Source: JACMLC01 sp963817025
GTDB taxonomy: Bacteria > Acidobacteriota > Blastocatellia > Pyrinomonadales > Pyrinomonadaceae
DNA: 64,000 nucleotides
Assembly (NCBI GenBank): GCA_963817025.1
Contig: CAWFML010000004.1
Coordinates: 1,364,001 to 1,428,000 of the forward strand
Reading direction: 5' to 3'
A model generated the notes under the pieces. The model worked only from the letters and a program-made list of their open reading frames with translations, did no database searches and was not told the origin of the DNA. Positions 1 through 10,200 of this stretch are shown piece by piece (position 1 is the first letter of the stretch; each line of letters begins with the position of its first letter). The position numbers and the translations under genes are program-made.

Positions 1-716
1 CTGCGAATAAATTCATTCCAATAACCAGTCTCGGGAAATTGCGGTAGCCTGGTTGCTGATGGCAGAGGGGCTTCCGGTGGGATAAATCCGGGCGACCCGC
101 AATGCCAGTTGGTGAGAAAAAGATCGGCGGCAATCATCACCCCTGTGCAACTCCAGAGAGTTTTATTCCAGCTGGCCTTCAAAAACCCTACAACATCGCC
201 GTACCTGCGAAACTGCTCATCCTGCTTATAGAGTGGTTTCCATCTTGGGGCGTCTCCCTGTTTCGAATAGTAAGGATTTTTTGTCTCCTTCGGCATCAAG
301 ATGTATTCCGCGACAATGAACTTCGGGGGAGCGCTGTCGGCTACGCACTGCTGTAAGTCCAGAATAACCTTTGACCCGTTAATGCGCGCCGTCCAGACAC
401 TATCGGAGGCGACAAATTCTTCTCTGGTGAAGTTTTGGATCAACTTAAATTCTGTGTCCCTCACCGCCAGATACCAGTTGCATTGACCGGGGTCGTTAAG
501 TTTAATGCGTACGCTGATGTATCTAGCGTCAGAGTTCTCAATAGGGTACGGGAAGTCTGTAGAGTTAAGCGACTTGCCTAAGATACGAACCCGCCCAAGC
601 TCTGTGACGGGATTGGCCGCACGTTCGCAATCCCTGAGCTTCGTTTGCGCGAGTCCTACAGTTCCATTCGACAAGAGAATCAGCGTCATCAGGCACGTCA
701 CAAACCAAGTTCGCAT
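1..716 (-). CDS. Trypsin-like (S1) serine protease, exported, 3' end outside window
   Basis: The frame is open from an ATG at 714-716 to the window edge, so the C-terminal part is missing. GGAGAG lies just upstream of the start. Residues 1-23 form a signal peptide ending around GLAQ. A Cys-containing N-terminal region of unknown fold follows. At about residues 190-208 the run WSCTGVMIAADLFLTNWHC matches the beta-strand and catalytic-His segment of trypsin-fold proteases (TAAHC in classic members, here TNWHC). The catalytic Asp and Ser would lie outside the window. The gene is 51 bp downstream of the multi-protease gene on the same strand, so the two are probably cotranscribed. Family call is from the His motif only. 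Confidence 0.75.
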   Translation of the reverse strand, partial: MRTWFVTCLMTLILLSNGTVGLAQTKLRDCERAANPVTELGRVRILGKSLNSTDFPYPIENSDARYISVRIKLNDPGQCNWYLAVRDTEFKLIQNFTREEFVASDSVWTARINGSKVILDLQQCVADSAPPKFIVAEYILMPKETKNPYYSKQGDAPRWKPLYKQDEQFRRYGDVVGFLKASWNKTLWSCTGVMIAADLFLTNWHCGSPGFIPPEAPLPSATRLPQFPETGYWNEFIR

Positions 717-767
717 CGCTCTCTCCAGTTATTTGTGGACTAACAAATTGTATCTGGCTATCCCTCT

Positions 768-3700
768 TCAATCTGCACAATTACCCAGGAATGACACTTC
801 GGGAAAAATAAAATCCTTGATAACAGACAAGCTGAGTGGGCCGGAACCGGTCATCAGTAAAGTTTCCGTCTCCTTAAAGTCAATGCGCCCGGGCCCGATC
901 TTTTTGAGTCGCCCGTTCATGATCTCGTCATCCTCCCCAATCGCGGTGGTGTAAATAATCCACTGGGCCGGAGTTGTGTCGGGAACTCTGTAAATGCGGC
1001 GGATTTGCCCGACGGAAACCGGGCTATCTATAACTGGAAGTTTGGTGACGGGGTTGATAACCGTCAAAGTTGTCGTGTTCCAGCAAGTGGGGGAGACCTC
1101 CGTAAATGAATCACCGACGCGTTGAAGCCAGACCTTTTGAGGGTCAAGCAGAGCACGAACTGGGTCAACCGTTCCCGAAGCGACTTTTTTTGAATCCAGT
1201 AGGTCTAGGTTCGGAGTTGCCGTCAGTTGAAGACGAAACTTTATTCTGTCTGCGCGCTCATAGAAGGGCCAGGTATTCGCCATAGCTGAAGCGACGCCCG
1301 CAACAAAAGCTGTGGCCGGTGAAGTCCCCTCGTTGAGGAAATATTTACTGAACCGAATGGTACTCAAGATCTTGGCCCCGGGCGCAGCGATGTGAACCAG
1401 ACCTTGACTTGAAAAGTTTGCCTCCGGCAGCAGGTGAGGAACCCCCGTGCCATCCAGAGAGTAAGCGGTGACAACCAGTACGTTAGGCAGGTCGCCAAGA
1501 TTCATCGGCCCATAGCGGTAATCCTTTTTGATGTCGTCCCCTTGTCCTGTTTTCGTCTGCCCTGCTGCGACTATCCACAGTGGGATTTGGATGTTTTTAA
1601 TCTTTTTCGTGACATCATTGCTATCAATCATCTTTTTGATATCGCAGCAAGTGGCGTACTCCCAGCGGCTTGCAAACACAAAGATGGGTAGCCCGACTCC
1701 GCCGTTCCGCTTTTGAATCTCCCTGGACAGAGCAAACCCATCATCACCGTAGACTGTGGAATTCGGAGTCCACGGGAAGGTAAACACCTTTGCTCCGGGG
1801 TCGAGCCCAACCAGCCCAAACTTATTATCCTGACTGGCTATGATGCCCGCCATATATGTTCCGTGATCACTGCTTTCGTCGTAAGCGCCGAGTTCCAGAG
1901 ATTGAAAGCCGTTGCCGGGAGTCATCTCAGTTTCCTTTAGTCCCAGTGTCTCGTTGCCGCCCGATAATGCCGGGGCAATGTCCGGATGACGGTCAACAGG
2001 TTGATCAATCAGGATCACAGAAGGACAGAGCGTTCCCCGGTCACATTTCTTTAAGGCGCTGCGATAACTATTGCGGTCACTAACAGACAGGAGAACGATG
2101 TCGGCCTGCACGTTTTCGGGAATTTTTCCGGGTAGGCGGAGCACATAATCCGCCCAAAATTTTTCAAGGGTTTCAAAAATGGAGTCGCCGTCAGCGGCGT
2201 CTGCGAAAAATTGATTGCCTCCCTGTGACCCGTTCTTCTTGGGGGCCAGCACCAAGACCTGCTCGGAGGGCAGGTTCAATCTTGAGAGCCGCTCGCGCAC
2301 GCGCTCAAGCGTTTCGTAAGAATCAAGCCTCACCTTAAACTCAAAACCTCTAAGCGTCAGACTCACCAGTCCGGCCCTGGTCTCTTCATTCTTGATGAGC
2401 GCAGTCAGGCTCCGCGTGTTCTGAAGTCTTTCCTGATCTTTTTTCGAAGATGGGTCGAACTGCAAAGTGAAGTCATAGTCGTCTACATCTATATCCGGGT
2501 AAACAATCTTCTCTCCATTCTTTAAAGATTTGGCGGAGACGTTCCTCCGGTTCAGTTTGTCTGCAAGCTCCTTCATGCCTGCGGAAAAAAAAGGAAAATC
2601 CAGCTTGTCTTTATAGATACTCTCAAGAGTGTCGCCCTCATCCACTTTATGTCTGTCAAGGTCTAGGAGATTTAACTCAGCCAGCACGGATAGAATCTTC
2701 GCACCGTTGTCGGCAACGTCGCCTCCTTCCAGTTGGATAATGAGCTTCGGGCCGAGAAGCTGCTTCAGGGCGGTGGTAAACGTGGGCGAAGCATATTCCC
2801 TATAAAGCTTGCGATGCCCTTTTTTGTCTGAGTTGCTCAACTCCAGAGTGATGTTGCCACCGCCTGCGCAGAAATAGTGCATCACAGACTCAGGATTATA
2901 ATCTGTCAGCGGCTGCCAGTCATCATCTTCGTGATAACAACCCGCCACGCCACGCGTATGCTCATGACGATACCCAAGCACGTGGCCCAGCTCGTGCCGC
3001 AACACGCCGACCTTCAAGTTCTTCATGTCAGCCTCAAAGTATGAGGGATCTATATTGACGAACCGGCGAGAGGCATCTTGATGGGGAAAGAAAGCTGCCG
3101 CAATATAACCTCCTTGCGCATCATGATACCGAACCGTGAAGTTGGCATTACTTTGTGAGGGTGAGCCATCGAACTGTGTCAGATGTGAGAAGCGCACCCT
3201 ACACTCCGAGCACGCATCTTGCCAAGCCTTCCCCGCACGCTGCATGTTGTCCACGATTTGTTGATAGTAATCCGGATTTGGAAAAGAGGCGCGGTCTACC
3301 GTGTAAGTCAACTCTCGCTTATTGGGGTCTTTATAATAATCTCGTTCCCCTTCATGAACATTCACGATCAGTTCCGGTGAACCGGGGTTGGCCGGTTGTG
3401 TGCCCTGACTCTTTTCCACCAAATAGGCCCGCAGTTCCTGCTCGTTAAGTAGCAGATCGCCTTCAACAATGTAATAGTCCCCGTCTTTCCTGAGCGTCTT
3501 CATGAGTTTGCCGACTGCGACATTATCAAACGGCTGTTTGAACACCTCTTCCAACAGGGACATTAATTCCAACTTGTTGTCCTTCGCCTGAGGGAGGATC
3601 AAGGCTGTTGTGGCGGCAGGCGTCGTAATGCTGGATGCCGATGGTTGAGGTGCAGGATTAACAGCCCCGGTCGTACCGTAGAGCTTGCGGTGGCCTTCTT

Positions 3701-4574
3701 TATCAATGGTCGTCAATGAGAGTTGGAAGTTGGAGGCATCGGATCTGCAAAAGTAGTGCATGACCGAGTCGGGGTCATAAGGGGTGAGTGGCTGCCATTG
3801 GTTATTTTCACCATTACGGAAGCAGCCTGATTCGACCCGTATTTGCTCGTGACGATAGCCGAGAACATGGCCCAGTTCATGCCGCAGGACTCCAATCGCA
3901 AGGCTCTTAGCTTGCGGTGAGAAATATAGGGGATCCAAGTCGATGTATCTCTCAGAGGCATCATCGTGAGGGAAAAAGGCGAGGGCCACCAAATTATCGA
4001 CCAGATCGCGCTGACGGACGATAAAATTCACTTTATCATGCGAGGGGTTATCGTCCTCTTCGCTCTTATAAATAAATTCCACTCCGCAAGTCGGGCAGGC
4101 GTCACGCCAGTCCTTTCCGGCCTGCGCAGTCGAAGCTACCGCTAGTTGGTATTGCACGGCGCTGGGGAAAGATTTCCTATCCACCGCGTAAGTCAATTTG
4201 CGCCGGGCAGGGTCTTTGTAATAATCCGCCCCCCCATTATGAATGTTTACGATCAGCTCACTAGAGTCGGGCGCAGCGAAGACAGACCCCATTGACTTTG
4301 TCACAATATACGCACGAAGCTCCTGCTCGGTGAGGGCAATATCTCCTTCAACAATATAATGATCGCCGTCTTTGGGGAACGACTCCATATAAGCCTTGAC
4401 AGCTTCGACATCGAAGGGTCGCTGGAAAACCTCCCGATACTTTTTGAGCGTTTCTGCGCGGGCATCCTGCACACTGGCTGCGGCGATGACTTCATGGCCG
4501 TCAGCGATTTCCGTCCTCATTGACAAGCACACGATGGACAGGACAAAAAAGGCGAAAAGAAACCAAGATCTCAT
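768..4574 (-). CDS. Exported multi-protease protein: two metzincin-like domains plus a subtilisin-like (S8) domain
   Basis: Start chosen at 4574: GGAGGG lies five bases upstream and a signal peptide (MRSWFLFAFFVLSIVCLS) follows. There are two homologous units of about 290 residues. Each has a zinc motif HELGHVLGYRHE (first His at residues 232 and 527) followed by SVMHYFC, which resembles the astacin Met-turn SxMHY. Around residues 620-690 is a LysM-like stretch (VDEGDTLESIY...NGEKIVYPD). The C-terminal part is subtilase-like: Asp857 in VILIDQPVDRHPD, His904 in DHGTYMAG, Ser1085 in GTSPATAFVAG. The oxyanion-hole Asn of S8 enzymes appears replaced by Gln (WIVAAGQ). The protein is probably periplasmic or secreted. 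Partners are likely the trypsin-like gene downstream and the divergent sigma/CHAT genes. The fusion is unusual; the substrate is unknown. Confidence 0.85.
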   Translation of the reverse strand: MRSWFLFAFFVLSIVCLSMRTEIADGHEVIAAASVQDARAETLKKYREVFQRPFDVEAVKAYMESFPKDGDHYIVEGDIALTEQELRAYIVTKSMGSVFAAPDSSELIVNIHNGGADYYKDPARRKLTYAVDRKSFPSAVQYQLAVASTAQAGKDWRDACPTCGVEFIYKSEEDDNPSHDKVNFIVRQRDLVDNLVALAFFPHDDASERYIDLDPLYFSPQAKSLAIGVLRHELGHVLGYRHEQIRVESGCFRNGENNQWQPLTPYDPDSVMHYFCRSDASNFQLSLTTIDKEGHRKLYGTTGAVNPAPQPSASSITTPAATTALILPQAKDNKLELMSLLEEVFKQPFDNVAVGKLMKTLRKDGDYYIVEGDLLLNEQELRAYLVEKSQGTQPANPGSPELIVNVHEGERDYYKDPNKRELTYTVDRASFPNPDYYQQIVDNMQRAGKAWQDACSECRVRFSHLTQFDGSPSQSNANFTVRYHDAQGGYIAAAFFPHQDASRRFVNIDPSYFEADMKNLKVGVLRHELGHVLGYRHEHTRGVAGCYHEDDDWQPLTDYNPESVMHYFCAGGGNITLELSNSDKKGHRKLYREYASPTFTTALKQLLGPKLIIQLEGGDVADNGAKILSVLAELNLLDLDRHKVDEGDTLESIYKDKLDFPFFSAGMKELADKLNRRNVSAKSLKNGEKIVYPDIDVDDYDFTLQFDPSSKKDQERLQNTRSLTALIKNEETRAGLVSLTLRGFEFKVRLDSYETLERVRERLSRLNLPSEQVLVLAPKKNGSQGGNQFFADAADGDSIFETLEKFWADYVLRLPGKIPENVQADIVLLSVSDRNSYRSALKKCDRGTLCPSVILIDQPVDRHPDIAPALSGGNETLGLKETEMTPGNGFQSLELGAYDESSDHGTYMAGIIASQDNKFGLVGLDPGAKVFTFPWTPNSTVYGDDGFALSREIQKRNGGVGLPIFVFASRWEYATCCDIKKMIDSNDVTKKIKNIQIPLWIVAAGQTKTGQGDDIKKDYRYGPMNLGDLPNVLVVTAYSLDGTGVPHLLPEANFSSQGLVHIAAPGAKILSTIRFSKYFLNEGTSPATAFVAGVASAMANTWPFYERADRIKFRLQLTATPNLDLLDSKKVASGTVDPVRALLDPQKVWLQRVGDSFTEVSPTCWNTTTLTVINPVTKLPVIDSPVSVGQIRRIYRVPDTTPAQWIIYTTAIGEDDEIMNGRLKKIGPGRIDFKETETLLMTGSGPLSLSVIKDFIFPEVSFLGNCAD

Positions 4575-4821
4575 AAACCCTCCAAACAAAACGCTAGGAT
4601 GTGGCGTTTGGTGATTGTTGCGGGACAACCTTCAAACGATGTGGAGCAGAAGCATGGCGTTGTGCATGCGGCATTCATAATGAGCCTGTTCGCGCCGGGC
4701 ATCAGCATCGCCTCAAAAGCATTAGTGCAATCAACGGAAGCTCTCGCTCCCCTTCTCAATCTGACCTGCATAGCGGCCAACATCGGTCTTCTTGGCCCAC
4801 CGGAGGGCCACCCCGATATAC

Positions 4822-6336
4822 TTATTTTGGCGTCTTATCCACTTCCGCAGGATTGGGCAGCACCCGTATTTTACTGGCCTTGATATATCCGTCGTATTGC
4901 GTGAAGGTGTCCGAAGCGACAGACTTGCCGTCCTTGTCGAATAAGATGTACTGGACGATAGCCCCTCCGCTATGAGAGATACGATTGCCACCGCGAAAAA
5001 TGTCCAGCAGCAGGTTCGTCTTGATCCTGTTATTGCCGCCCGCTTTTACGACCTTCAGTTGTAGCCAGTAGTCGTTATCACCGCTCGTCACGGTTAAGAG
5101 CCGCTCGGCGCGGATAAAAGAGGTGAGCGCGTTTGAGACGGGCCCGTTGTCGGCCTTGACCAGAGCCTCGACGAACTTGTCAAACTGATTGTTGAGAGCC
5201 TTCAATTTGGTGATTGCTGTTTCCGGCCCGCCCGGGTTAGCCGGATTGATATTTAATTTCGCCAGAATTTGATTGCGTTCCCCTTCCAGTTTGGGGAGCG
5301 TCACGGTTTCGGCCTTCGCCTTCGCTTCTGTGACTTTTATCTCGCTTTCATCAAGCCCGGCTAACTCATCTTTGAGCTTCTCCATCCGCTCGCGCACTTC
5401 CGGCGGCGGCCTGTTTCCATAAATGCGTCTCAGCCTTTTCAACTCTGCGGCAGCGGCCTTTTTCTTGGCCGCGATTTCTTCGAGCGTTGCCTCCAGAGTC
5501 TCAATTCTAGCCTTGACCTTCGCGACCTCCTTGATCTTGGCGTCGAGTTGCCCGAGCAGGTCTTCAACTTCCGATTTGGTGAGGTATATCCGTTGTAACT
5601 CCTCCAGTATGAGAGAGGATTGCGTGACGTTTATATTGGGCGGGAAGGCCGCCGGGTAATAGAGGTTAACTTTTTTCGTTTCAAATTCCAGACCGTTCTT
5701 AGCGAGCGCTGCCCGAAAGACTTCAGAGACGAGCGTGGCTTCGTCTATATCGAACGTTTGTCCTTTGATCTCGACATTTGTTCGCAAGAAGGCTGTGAGA
5801 TCAACGAATGAGCCAAGGAAGCTGGTAGCGACGCCGATAGGCAGAGCTAAAGCAGTCGCTCCGCCAGCCGGTTTTACCAGCAGATCCTGATAACCATTTT
5901 GCATGAGTTTAATCTGATTGAGCGCCACCTTGTAGCTGAGCAGTAACTTGACATCGCTCTCGTTATAAATGGAAAGATTCTTAATTTTGTTAGTCTTTAT
6001 CCCGGTAATAAGCTTATTAGCCGCGTAGGCCATCGAGAGGTAGGACACCATCTGGCTCTCAATGAGCGCTCCGTCACTAATCGTGGTCTTACCTTCGAGC
6101 GGCGATGAGCTGGGCTTCGGAAAGCGTGCTTCCAGTTCAGCCCTGTTTGCTTCCGCGATAGCCTTCCTCAGTTCGGCCTGCGTCTTTTCCTCCTCCAACC
6201 GCAACACCTCCTCGCTCTTCGGGGTGGGCGTGGGGGAGGGAGATTGTGCGTATGTATTTCCTGCTATCGAGATAAGAACTGCCCACAAGATAAGCATGTA
6301 AAATTTCGTAAAAGGCGCCGAGCAAAGCATCTTCAT
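4822..6336 (-). CDS. Exported coiled-coil protein, function unknown
   Basis: AAGGAG precedes the ATG at 6336. A signal peptide (residues 1-30, ending NTYAQ) is followed by a short PSPTPTPKSEE linker and a charged helix. Residues about 255-365 are strongly heptad-like and rich in Glu, Lys, Leu and Ala, consistent with a long coiled coil. The C-terminal 110 residues look globular (NDYWLQLKVVKAGGNNRIKTN). No family was recognised. The gene is divergent from the ECF sigma gene and upstream of the multi-protease gene on the same strand, with a 247-base gap, so it belongs to the peptidase-rich locus by position. It could be a scaffold or a substrate; this is inference. Confidence 0.75.
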   Translation of the reverse strand: MKMLCSAPFTKFYMLILWAVLISIAGNTYAQSPSPTPTPKSEEVLRLEEEKTQAELRKAIAEANRAELEARFPKPSSSPLEGKTTISDGALIESQMVSYLSMAYAANKLITGIKTNKIKNLSIYNESDVKLLLSYKVALNQIKLMQNGYQDLLVKPAGGATALALPIGVATSFLGSFVDLTAFLRTNVEIKGQTFDIDEATLVSEVFRAALAKNGLEFETKKVNLYYPAAFPPNINVTQSSLILEELQRIYLTKSEVEDLLGQLDAKIKEVAKVKARIETLEATLEEIAAKKKAAAAELKRLRRIYGNRPPPEVRERMEKLKDELAGLDESEIKVTEAKAKAETVTLPKLEGERNQILAKLNINPANPGGPETAITKLKALNNQFDKFVEALVKADNGPVSNALTSFIRAERLLTVTSGDNDYWLQLKVVKAGGNNRIKTNLLLDIFRGGNRISHSGGAIVQYILFDKDGKSVASDTFTQYDGYIKASKIRVLPNPAEVDKTPK

Positions 6337-6661
6337 TTGATAAACTCCTTATGCGAGTGGAAATGTAATCCCAACAGCACAGCCTGCTTTCTAGTGACTA
6401 TGGCGATGATTGGTGGAAACGTTACATGAGGGTCTGAGCAGATTTGGAAAACGGCTTATCCTTTGAAGTTGCGGCTTTGACCGGGCAAGTAAACAGGAGG
6501 AAGATATATCCCGTTCAAGTTGCTGCTACCTCAAATAAAATTCCTTGCCCTTAAATCATGTTTTGGGATATTGTCCCTTCTGTTTTCCCAGACATCTTCT
6601 TTTTTCCACATGTAGTTTCCTTGCAATACATCTTATCAAGTAGGTTCAGACGAGGAACGAG
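6337..6661. other. Divergent intergenic region before the sigma factor gene
   Basis: This 325-base gap separates two divergent units, so promoters for both must lie here. It is AT-rich. I found no convincing -35/-10 pair and no clear ECF-type promoter pair. No small gene with a ribosome binding site was seen. Confidence 0.4.
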
Positions 6662-7210
6662 TTGACTCTGACAGAAGAATCATTCGAGGCCTTATTGGCT
6701 TGGTTGGAAGAAAACCGCGAGGCCGCAGGACGGAAATACGAAGCCATTCGCGGTGGGTTAATCAGAATGTTTGCTTCCAGGGGTTTCAGCGATGCTGAGG
6801 ATTTAGCTGACCTGACAATTAACCGGGTCATCGCACGGCTGCCGGACATCAGGAATGATTATGTCGGAGAACCGGCGAACTATTTTCATGGTGTCGCCCG
6901 CAAAATCCTACTTGAGGCCGGACGAAGAAAAGAGATTCCCACAGACGCAGCCCCTCCCGCACGCCTGAGCCATATAATTAACACTAGCGATGAATACGAA
7001 TGTTTACTCAAATGTCTTGAGCTTTTAACTCTGGAGAGACGCGATCTGATACTTGATTACTACTTGTATGATAAGCAGGACAAAATAATTCATCATAAGT
7101 CTCTGGCACAAGAACTGGGTATTACGGAAAGCACCTTGAGGGTGCGCGCACATCGGATTAGGGAAAAGCTGGAAACATGCGTAGCGCAGTGCGTAAAGAA
7201 AACCTCATAG
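6662..7210 (+). CDS. ECF-type RNA polymerase sigma factor
   Basis: The 182-residue product has the two sigma-70 regions expected of ECF factors. Region 2 is at about residues 25-80 (SDAEDLADLTINRVIARLP, then a YFHGVARKIL segment). Region 4 is at about 125-172 (LTLERRDLILDYYLYD, then the helix-turn-helix LAQELGITESTLRVRAHR). The start appears to be TTG at 6662, preceded by GAGGAACGAG; no better in-frame ATG lies nearby. It precedes the CHAT gene by 46 bases. Because that protein begins with an anti-sigma-like helical domain, the pair is probably a sigma/anti-sigma couple. Its regulon may include the surrounding exported peptidases (inference). Confidence 0.88.
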   Translation: MTLTEESFEALLAWLEENREAAGRKYEAIRGGLIRMFASRGFSDAEDLADLTINRVIARLPDIRNDYVGEPANYFHGVARKILLEAGRRKEIPTDAAPPARLSHIINTSDEYECLLKCLELLTLERRDLILDYYLYDKQDKIIHHKSLAQELGITESTLRVRAHRIREKLETCVAQCVKKTS

Positions 7211-7256
7211 TGAAACGAATACCGCTCGCCAGAGCATTAATGAATAGGGATATCCT

Positions 7257-10200
7257 ATGAGCGGGCATAAGTCTGGAGCGTTCACCATCGTTCAAGAAGA
7301 GCAACATATTCTGAGGCAATATTTACTCGGACAACTCACAGAAGCTGACGTTGAGCAGGTCGAGCTACGGTTGCTGACCGATACCGGTTATGCCGAAGAG
7401 CTGGACATCATTGTCAATGAGCTTATAGATCAATATGTGGAAAAGGAACTTTCAAAAGAAGAGCTTCAGCGGTTTGAAGAGTATTTTCTTAATTCGCCGC
7501 ATCGCCAGCACAAGCTTAGATTTGCGCTGGCCTTAAAAAAGCGCAAGTCCGAGTTAAACTCCAATAAAGCTCATAGCGGAAGATGGCTCAGGCTCTATCT
7601 GCCGATTGCTGCGTGTTTGCTCCTTCTGATTGGACTTGGCACATGGCGGGCGTTCTTTTACCAATCGGACATTGCTAAAGGGCTGGCATCCCTCAATGAT
7701 GCATATCGAGAGCAGCGCCCGGTCGAAGCGCGTATGTCCGGTTTGAATTATGCTCCGGTCATCACGACGCGAGGCGAACAGATTAAAATAGATTTTGTGG
7801 CGCGAGATCGTGCCGGAAGGCTTTTACTGAATGCTGTAGCTGAAAATCCCGGCCCGGAGTCCCATCAAGCACTCGGTAAGTTTTATCTAACGGAGCGAGA
7901 TTTCGATAAAGCAATTGACCAATTTGAAAAAGGATTAAGCCAGGCTCCGAATAGCGCGCAGTTGCACAGTGATTTGGGAGCCGCTTTGTTCGAAAAAGGT
8001 AAGGAGGCAAAGCTGCGCGGCGAATCAGGCCAAGCACTTACTCTTCTGGGACGCGGCCTCGAACACATTAACAAAGCTTTACAGCTTTCCCCGAAGTTGC
8101 TCGAATCACTCTACAATAAAGCCCTCATCTTGCAATACATGATGCTTTCCGCGCAGGCAAGAGAGGCCTGGCAGAAGTATCTTGAGCAAGACCCGAATTC
8201 GAATTGGTCTGAAGAGGCCACGCGAAATATACGGCTCATCGACGAACAGAAAACGGCGGCGAAATCTGCGCCTCAGGTGTTGTCCGATTTTCTGTCGGCT
8301 TATCGAAATAATGAGAATGAACGAGCATGGCAAGTACTCAGTCAGTCGAAAGAGATGATTACGGGAACGATGATTCCATTCCAACTCGCGCGGCAATTTC
8401 TGGACGCGGAGGCTGGTGACGGGAAGGAGGCCGGGGACATTCTTCCGGCCTTTCTGTATGCAGGCCAGTTAGAGCAGAAAAAGACGGGCGACCTTTATGT
8501 TTCAGAGCTGGCTCGTTTCTATTCATCAACGACACAAGAGCAACGCCGCGTGTTGAGACAAGCGCAAGCGGAGTTGGACAACGGTTACCAGTCCAGCCTG
8601 CAAGCGAATTTCGTCCAAGCCCTCGACCAGTTTGAGCGGGCGAAGAAGTTATTTGCCGCCGCCGGAAATATCTGGGAAGAGAGACTGACCGAATATTGGA
8701 TGGGCTACAGTTATTGCCAGCTCGACCAGATTATGAAGAGCAACCTCGTGCTTGAATCGCTGGTCCAATTTTGTAAACCTCGTGGATATAAGTGGCTGTC
8801 GGCACAGGCTCTCTGCTGGTTGGCAGTGAATCATGATTCGCTGAGCAACTATTCGACGGCAATTAAATATAACCTGAGGGCGCTTGCCATTGCGCAGGAA
8901 ATATCTGACACCTATAACACCCAGAAACTTCTGACGCAGGTGGCTAACGCATACCGGCAGCTTGGCGAAGCGAGGGAAGCTCTGGCATTTCTCTATCAGA
9001 GCCTGTTGCTTAACGATAGCTATTACGTCAGTAAAAGACAGCGATGGCGAAATATGATGTATACCACGGAGAGCCTCCACGCGCTTAAGCTGTATGCGGC
9101 GGCGGCAGCTTTTGGAAGGGAGGAGTTGCGCCTGTCGCAAGATGAATTAAAAGATGCGAAGCTGAGCCACACTTCATATTTACATCTGAGTTTAATCTAT
9201 GGCGCGTTGCAGGACTATCAGGAAGCATTCCGTTTGATTGACCTCAGCATGAAATTGACAGGGGCCTTTCTGGAAGACTCCGTGCGTCAAAGATTTCTGG
9301 CCGACGCGACAACTCAGCAAGCCCATTTGAAGCGTCAGGCCGGAGATTATGCACAGGCAACTGAGAGCTATAACAAAGCAATAGAAGCTTACGACCGCAT
9401 GGAATTTGACATTGGTAATTACAATGCGCATAAAGGCCGATTGCTCTGCCATTTGGCGCTGGGAAATGACCAGTCAGCAGAAGCGGAACTGCAAACTCTT
9501 CTCACGCTTTTCGAGCAGCACCGGAACACTATTCTGGAGGAAAAAAACCGGAACAGTTTCTTTGACGCAGAGCAGAGCGTCTATGATCTTGCTATTGATT
9601 TTGCCTACTCACGCTCGCGCGATCCAGTCCGGGCATTCGATTACGCAGAGGTATCGCGAGCACGTTCCTTGCTCGATCTGATTAATAACAAAGCAACCTT
9701 TGCCCAATCAAAAGCGGAGTATGATGTCAGTTTCAAAAATGCTTCACAGCCAAAACCTCTTCATTTAATTCAAAGTCGCATGCCGGAACATATGCAGTTG
9801 GTGCAGTATGCCGTGCTTCAGGACAAGTTGTTGATTTGGGTCATCTCTAATTCCAGATTTAAGGTCGAGGAAAAAGCTATCGGGGCCGAGGAACTGAACG
9901 CCAAAGTGCAACAGTACGTGCATCAGTTAATTAACAACAGGTCGGACAGCGCCGCCTCGTCGCGCCTGGCCGGGGAACTGTATGCAATACTGATTTCCCC
10001 TATCGAGCATTTGCTTGAGCCGGGACAGCAACTTTGCATAGTTCCTGATAAAGGGCTGAACTACCTGCCTTTCGCATCACTCGTTTCACCGCACACCGGC
10101 AAACGCCTGCTAAGTGATTTCACTTTAATGTTTGCTCCCAGCGCAACTGTTTGGGAGCTACAGTCTGAAGTTGCAAGGCAGAAGCAACAGCTCGGAGAAG

